The position numbers were made by a program, and so were the translations under genes. DNA of 64,000 bases, taken from Istiophorus platypterus (taxonomy: Eukaryota; Chordata; Actinopteri; Istiophoriformes; Istiophoridae). Each line of letters opens with the position of its first letter. The first letter of the stretch is position 1. Shown piece by piece: positions 58,872 through 64,000 of the stretch. The stretch is from the NCBI GenBank assembly GCA_016859345.1, contig CM029116.1:8120143-8184142 (forward strand). The letters are read 5' to 3'. The notes beneath the pieces were generated by a model. That model was not told where the DNA came from and searched no databases. It saw only the letters and a program-made list of their open reading frames with translations.

Positions 58872-59945
58872 CAGAGAACGCAGAGCTAGGATGTTTGACG
58901 CAAACGCCAAGTCTCAGACGGAGTGAGAAATCAGCAGTTTTTATTTAAAAAGTTTTAAAAAATTGATAAATTTACTTTTTTTGTATTTGTCTAAATGTTT
59001 ATTTTTTATTTTTATATCATAGTGCGGGACTGCATCTGCTTTAGACGGCAAATCGGTAACGGCTGATGTAAATAAGCAGCTAATTAAACCGGCATCAACG
59101 ATATCACCGGTATTGATCAAGATGCTGCAGAGTGACAAAGAGTTCTCATCACACAATTCTCAGATTAAATCGTTTATTGAAAAAATTTTTAAGGGAAAAT
59201 AACAAATCATACAAATTTAGTGGGAAAAAAAAACAGAAATTACAAATCATATGTATATTTTAAGAAACAAAAACAATGTTTGGAGATCACCAAGGACTCA
59301 CTTTCCATGAGGCTAAATTCACACACAAAAAAATTAAAACATATCTCCACTACTGAATTTACATATTTACTGTATATATGTAAATGTATGAAAGATTGGA
59401 CAAATGAAAAATTGTAAATATTGCTATTGATAGATTATTTTAGCCTTAATATTACACTTCTAGTCTCAGTTTTTTGCAGGCCAGAGTGTATTATTATAGC
59501 ATGTCCATATTTGCCTTATACTATACTATGTATATATTTTGTATAATTGGCTCATCATATGCAGTAATTAGGAGGAAAATATTTCTCATTTTTGAGTTTT
59601 GCAGTAATTTTTATGTTAAAAAAAATCAAAACAGAAACTTTTTATAAAGGAACTGATGAATGTTCTTATCATGTTATCAGTGAAAAAACTGTAAAGCAGA
59701 AATTGAAAATAAACTTTTATTCTTTTTTTTTTTATTTACCCACTGCTTACCTGCTTTCTTTAGATTATAGTATAGATCTCAAATACTTGTATGTACAGGT
59801 TCGATTTTACTACATAATTTTAAATAATTTAATGACAAAAGCAAAAACAGAGAACTTCATTAGGCTTTTTTCACAATGGGCCTAAAAGTCCTAAAGTCTT
59901 TTCACATAGATCGTTGGTTTCTTCTTTGACCTTCCTCTGCAGCCA
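58872..59945. other. Tail-to-tail spacer between the dual-SH3 gene and mir-142
   Basis: AT-rich sequence with no coding content. It should hold the 3' UTR of the dual-SH3 gene (plus-strand AATAAA at 59708-59713) and the downstream part of the mir-142 primary transcript (minus-strand AATAAA at 59721-59716). If both signals are used, the two 3' ends would just meet. Confidence 0.5.
59716..59721 (-). promoter_or_regulatory. Candidate polyadenylation signal of the mir-142 primary transcript
   Basis: Minus-strand AATAAA about 225 bases downstream of the hairpin, followed by AT-rich sequence. Its use is inferred only from position. Confidence 0.35.
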
Positions 59946-60033
59946 ACAGTATACTCATCCATAAAGTAGGAAACACTACACTGTGTAGTGAAGTTTAGTA
60001 GTGCTTTCTACTTTATGGGTGACAACACTGTAC
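59946..60033 (-). ncRNA. mir142: MicroRNA mir-142 precursor
   Basis: Read on the minus strand this segment folds into a long hairpin of about 88 bases. The 5' arm, at 60017-59997, reads CATAAAGTAGAAAGCACTAC plus T and equals miR-142-5p. The 3' arm, at 59980-59958, begins TGTAGTGTTTCCTACTTTAT and ends GGA, which equals miR-142-3p (seed GUAGUGU). The arms pair with only one mismatch and one wobble in the core, and the loop (AAACTTCACTACACAG, with differing edges) is diverged from human as loops usually are. miR-142 is a blood-cell-specific microRNA that shapes haematopoietic and immune gene expression. Human MIR142 lies next to TSPOAP1 on 17q22. The TSPOAP1-like exons 1.1 kb away therefore support orthology. 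The host transcript and its promoter (to the right, since the RNA is on the minus strand) cannot be placed. Confidence 0.96.
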
Positions 60034-60486
60034 ATCAGTAGCTCCCGCTCGTTCCACCGCAAACACTGAAGACACGACCGGTTGAGTAGAGGCAAGTTTC
60101 ACAAATTAAATTTCACACAAGAAAACACTAAAAACATAGTTTTACAAACATGAAAATCGTGAAACATGAAAAGACTTTACCATCAGTTGCGCCCACGACA
60201 TTTGACAGAAACGTTGCCTAAAATTACACTTATATCGGACATAAATGGGACATAAAGTAGTATTTCCTGTATATTTTACTGCACCTCATTGGAAGGATAC
60301 AACAAATAAAAACAGCGATCATTAGATTTTTGTAAAATAAAAAAGTCACTTTTGGTCAGGGTCTTACCAGTGTCTGGACTCCACAGAAGAAAGAAAACCC
60401 AGAAGTGAATGTGATCTTTTATCAACCACCGTCTGAGCCACGTGGTTAACACAGGAAGAGCTCTTAACAGTCAAACACTCACAAAC

Positions 60487-60524
<38 letters not shown>
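60487..60524. repeat. (CA)n microsatellite
   Basis: ACACACATATACACAC followed by an uninterrupted CA run, about 0.5 kb upstream of mir-142 on its strand. Confidence 0.9.
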
Positions 60525-60528
<4 letters not shown>

Positions 60529-61004
60529 GCACACACGTACACAAACTATACATGCAGGGAAATGTAGGCACATGTGCACATGTTCATGCATGCACACACA
60601 CACACACACGGATGGGAACAATACTTGAAACATAAGTATATGAGCTTGTTTCTTTGGCTAAAGTAAAGAATTATTTGTTAAAAAGAAATTCATAAAACCC
60701 CCAAAATCATAAAATGGGTTGATTTATCATCTGTATGAACCTGGAGCCGCTGCAGTTGTAGGTCCAGCTATTTGAAAAACTTTTGAGAAGTGCTACTCCC
60801 CAATGCATGTTTCATAGTATTCTACATACATGTATTTTTATGTACAATGTTATAGGCACGAGATAAATGTGGTACAGTGAAAAAGTTTCACAGCCTAAAA
60901 TTACTCAAAGTACCAAGGACTCAGAATTATATTTTAGGAAGTTTACATAGTTACTTTCCACATCTACAGGCACAAACACACACACAAACAACGCACACAA
61001 ACGA

Positions 61005-61008
<4 letters not shown>

Positions 61009-61060
<52 letters not shown>
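61009..61060. repeat. (CA)n microsatellite
   Basis: About 25 uninterrupted CA units, preceded by an imperfect CACAAACACACAC stretch. Confidence 0.95.
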
Positions 61061-61061
<1 letters not shown>

Positions 61062-61948
61062 CAAACGCAAAGCCTACACCCACTGAGCGGAGCAAACTGA
61101 GTGCAAACTCTGCTGCCAAGTGTGAGCTCATCCCTTTTAAGGACATACTTGCACAGTTATGAGGTGACACCTGCTTTTCAAAAAGACGTCAGACGGCAAA
61201 GCAGATAGATATTGATCCAAGTAATTATTTATGTTTTTTTAATATGTATGTGTACCAATTATCGCAGAACAAAAATACCCTTTACCGGTGCGATATTAAG
61301 GCGTACTTTGATTGAGGCAATAAAAGATTAAAGTAGCTCAGAAGATTTATAGATTTATAGATCGAGAAAACCCATTTCAGAGATGCTGGAGCTGTTAAAT
61401 GTTTGTCAGAGAAGGGAGATTATAATGTGTCTTATTTAAAAGCCGTGGAAGTCAAAAATCGTCTGTAAGAGATTACAGGAATCGCTTCATATCATATTTC
61501 ATATTTCTGAGAACTCATTCACGCCTGCATGTGTCTGACAAGGTGTGGGTGGGGGATGGTGCTGCGCGACTCTTCCCTATCCCAGCAGCAAAATTTGCAA
61601 TATGCTTGCAACAACAGAAACTTCGCAAATAGAAGAGAGACGGGCCTATGTCCTTCGTTGTCACGACAACCCAAACCTCAAAGTCACACCAAGAGAAATA
61701 AGAGGAAGTGGGGGATGGGCGGCATGCACAAACCGAGAAAAGATGTCCTCGTGAGAAAAAAAAGAAAGAAGACAAGACAAGAAGACGGTAATATACAGCA
61801 TGGAAAAAAAAATCAGGGTGCCCATGCCGGAATTGATAAAAAAAGGGGAATCAGATATTAAAAACCTTTTTCATGTCCAAAAGCACATGGACACACAGAT
61901 AAAGGTTGTACTTTTGTGAATTTATGTGTGTGTGCACACATGCATGCG

Positions 61949-61985
<37 letters not shown>

Positions 61986-61991
61986 GTGTGT
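61949..61991. repeat. (TG)n microsatellite
   Basis: About 20 TG units with one CG interruption; the left flank is an alternating TGTGCACACATGCATGCGCA stretch able to form Z-DNA. Confidence 0.95.
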
Positions 61992-63487
61992 CTTGTCCAA
62001 GAAAACAAGGAATGAACCTCTGCAGCAGGCGAGCATGACTGTGCATCCTGCAGATTATCTCAGCACTGTTGTACCAGAAGGCTGCGCTTGCATCAGACAT
62101 CTATTCTTGTGCAACATGGGATTATATCCACGGTGATCTCCTCGGGTGCTTAAGGTTGATATAGATAGCGTCAGGGTGCCAGAAACAAGCGCAGCATCTA
62201 GCGACACCAGTGGGTATTATCCTCCCCGGTCACCGCTTAGGACTGATTCGATTATGTTTTACATATGACGACCGATCTCTGAGGGGGGGATCAGTCTCCT
62301 TCTACTGTCTATAACAGTAGCTGTGGATGCACCTCTACATTTTTTTTCGCACTTGTTTTGTTCAGTCGATTGAAATGGAACAAGTCTGAAGCCGTTGTCA
62401 GCGGCTGGAAACTCGGACTTCGCCAACCGCGTGTCTTCACGTATAGCGCACCACAAAATACCCCTCTTCCTCTTTCTGTGAGCTCCAACATCGAGTTTTC
62501 TCATTACATCATGGCTGTGGGTTCGTTAGCCAGGCACACGATAACATATTAAACTTCCCCATGACTCCTAGAGATAGAAATGAAAAGGCTGAGGATACTG
62601 GCCCTCTTTTTTAAGAGAGGGTGCGGTATCCAGCTGCTACCTGGACAGCCACTACGACCTGCCTGCTGCTGCCACGTAGTGGGTGTTGGTGGAGGTGACA
62701 CCGACGCTGACAAAAATCCGGCTACAGTTTGGAGTGGAGGAAAAAAAAAAACTCAAAATGAAACTGACGGTTGCAGAGATATGTCAGTTGAAAGGGTTTC
62801 TGGGTTCCACACACACACACACAAGAAATCAACAAAAAAAACAAACAATTACTTTTAATCATGTTGATCAATAAAACAAGAAAAGGCAAAATGTGCAGAA
62901 TATGAAGGTCAGAAAATGAGTGAAATAACTATACACATGAAAAAGCTGGCGATAGAAACACAAAGCATCTACGTAAGACGGCTCGGTTTTTGTGACTTAT
63001 TCTAAATGTAAATTAGGCTGAGCTGCAAGGGGGGAAAAAAAATAACGACGGTTCACAGTTCAGGCGTCTGCGGCCCTGAAAGGAGACAATTCAGTCTCAC
63101 GGGCAAAAGTGCTGTGATAACATATCGCAAGGGACAGTACAACAGTATCAGCTGTCCTGTTCAGTTGTGTTGCCTCCTGCTATGTGGTAACAATGCAATC
63201 AAATGCAGTAAAAGCAGCAGATCGATATTATCAGTGAACATTAGTACAGTTTGCTGCAGAAATTGAAAAAAGAAACATGTTATGAGGCGTTCAGATGCTG
63301 AATCTACATCTTAAATATTCAAGTTGTATCTGACATACTGTGTAAAACAAAGAAAGAAAACCCTTATCACACACACAGCATACAGCAGATTTACTCATAC
63401 AAAATCTACTTTAAATCTACAGTACATCCCAGGCCTCGTATCTGATAATCACCAATGGACGTATTTATCTATAAAGGTCGTGTGGTT

Positions 63488-63673
63488 TCATCCCGCGGCG
63501 AGAAGGGAGAGCGCTCCGGACACAGGCGCCGACGTGATGAGTAACACGGCGCTGACCAGGGCGACGTGGCCTCCGGAGCGATACACCCGCCTCCCGTTCA
63601 ACGGCTGCACCGGCCTGTGGGTACCGGCCATCCGCTGTCCGTCGGCGAACCGCAGCTGCGAGAAGGCAGCGAG
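63488..63673 (-). CDS. ca4: Last coding exon of a GPI-anchored carbonic anhydrase (CA4-like), partial
   Basis: Membrane-type alpha carbonic anhydrases interconvert CO2 and bicarbonate at the cell surface. The minus-strand exon follows the acceptor TTTGCCGCAG at 63683-63674 in phase 0 and encodes 61 residues plus TGA. LAAFSQLRF, then the motif HRPVQPLNGRRVYRSG, correspond to the end of the carbonic anhydrase domain, like AFSQKLY and NVRPLQQLGQRTV in human CA4. The last 25 residues are hydrophobic (ALVSAVLLITSAPVSGALSLL) and end at the stop with no cytoplasmic tail. This is the form of a GPI-attachment signal and not of CA9, CA12 or CA14. Earlier exons lie beyond the right edge, so the active-site residues cannot be seen. 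CA4 lies on human 17q23, near TSPOAP1 and MIR142. A CA15-type paralogue is the main alternative. Confidence 0.72.
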   Translation of the reverse strand, partial: LAAFSQLRFADGQRMAGTHRPVQPLNGRRVYRSGGHVALVSAVLLITSAPVSGALSLLAAG

Positions 63674-64000
63674 CTGCGGCAAAGATGAAATCGCAACAAA
63701 CAAAGGGTTGGTTTTTTTTTTGTCTTTTCAGCTGTTTCTTTTGTTATTGAGACATCTCCAGCCGCCAGTTTGACCACTCTCTGACCATCTTTTGGAAAAG
63801 GGCTGCACAACATCTGGACCAAAATCCCATTCGCAAAATGCTTATTTTTAAATAGCTACAAATAAAAGCGTCAGACTGGGGGAAGAGTTCCCACAAACTG
63901 GTAATGCAAAAGTTGTTATTAATGGTTTATAAGTCATCCATAAAGCATAAGCAAATGAGGCATTTACGTTAAAAATCCACTATACACACCTCATAAACCT
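63674..64000 (-). other. Intron of the ca4-like gene at the right edge
   Basis: The last 327 bases carry no recognisable carbonic anhydrase exon. They are AT-rich and end at the window edge. Confidence 0.5.

Larger units (their letters stand above)
60034..63487. other. mir-142 upstream region to ca4-like exon
   Basis: About 3.4 kb with no coding exon. It holds CA microsatellites (60487-60524, 61009-61060), a TG run (61949-61991) and repeat-like sequence with GTACTT words (60620-60900). The promoter of the mir-142 primary transcript is expected in this interval but I cannot identify it. Blocks at 61500-61700 and 62100-62560 are of ordinary composition and remain unexplained. Confidence 0.5.

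Noticed and set aside
1..64000. tRNA, rRNA, retroviral or complete transposase genes
   Set aside because: I looked for tRNA-like cloverleaf motifs, reverse-transcriptase motifs and transposase reading frames and saw none I could support by eye. A tRNAscan or RepeatMasker run would be decisive.

Overview
This is a vertebrate nuclear window, almost certainly from a teleost (ray-finned) fish. The genes have short canonical GT-AG introns, the proteins are vertebrate-specific families, and the spaces between genes carry CA/TG, TA and GATA microsatellites and several degenerate short repeat families typical of fish genomes. The species cannot be named from this sequence. All exon models below were built by hand from splice sites, reading phase and remembered family sequences; no search was run.

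Layout. 1-12352 (+): 3' two thirds of c2cd3 (centriole elongation and ciliogenesis), entering at the left edge, 20 exons, last 1,495 residues. 14173-17501 (+): a complete six-exon mitochondrial uncoupling protein, best matched to ucp3. The c2cd3-ucp3 neighbourhood is also found on human 11q13. 20570-22374 (-): a four-exon VPS37-family gene (ESCRT-I), closest to vps37d. 24822-33322 (+): camkk1, Ca2+/calmodulin-dependent kinase kinase 1, 15 coding exons and 483 residues. 33.7-43.8 kb: a gene-poor interval of repeats and simple sequence. 46470-51341 (-): ywhag (14-3-3 gamma), two coding exons, 247 residues, with a probable long 3' UTR to its left. 56667-58871 (+): a compact five-exon, 212-residue protein made of two SH3 domains that match the C-terminal SH3 pair of RIM-binding proteins (TSPOAP1/RIMBP2). 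59946-60033 (-): the precursor hairpin of microRNA mir-142, which also neighbours TSPOAP1 in human. 63488-63673 (-): the last coding exon of a GPI-anchored carbonic anhydrase (ca4-like) whose body lies beyond the right edge.

The genes do not form one pathway. They are independent housekeeping, signalling and immune loci whose human counterparts lie on 11q13 (C2CD3, UCP3), 7q11.23 (VPS37D, YWHAG), 17p13 (CAMKK1) and 17q22-23 (TSPOAP1, MIR142, CA4). The most interesting part is the right end: a stripped-down RIM-BP-like dual-SH3 gene lying tail to tail with mir-142 about 1.1 kb away. Second is a roughly 125-bp TG array that runs into the 3' splice site of camkk1 coding exon 5. No novel defence-type or selfish system was found.
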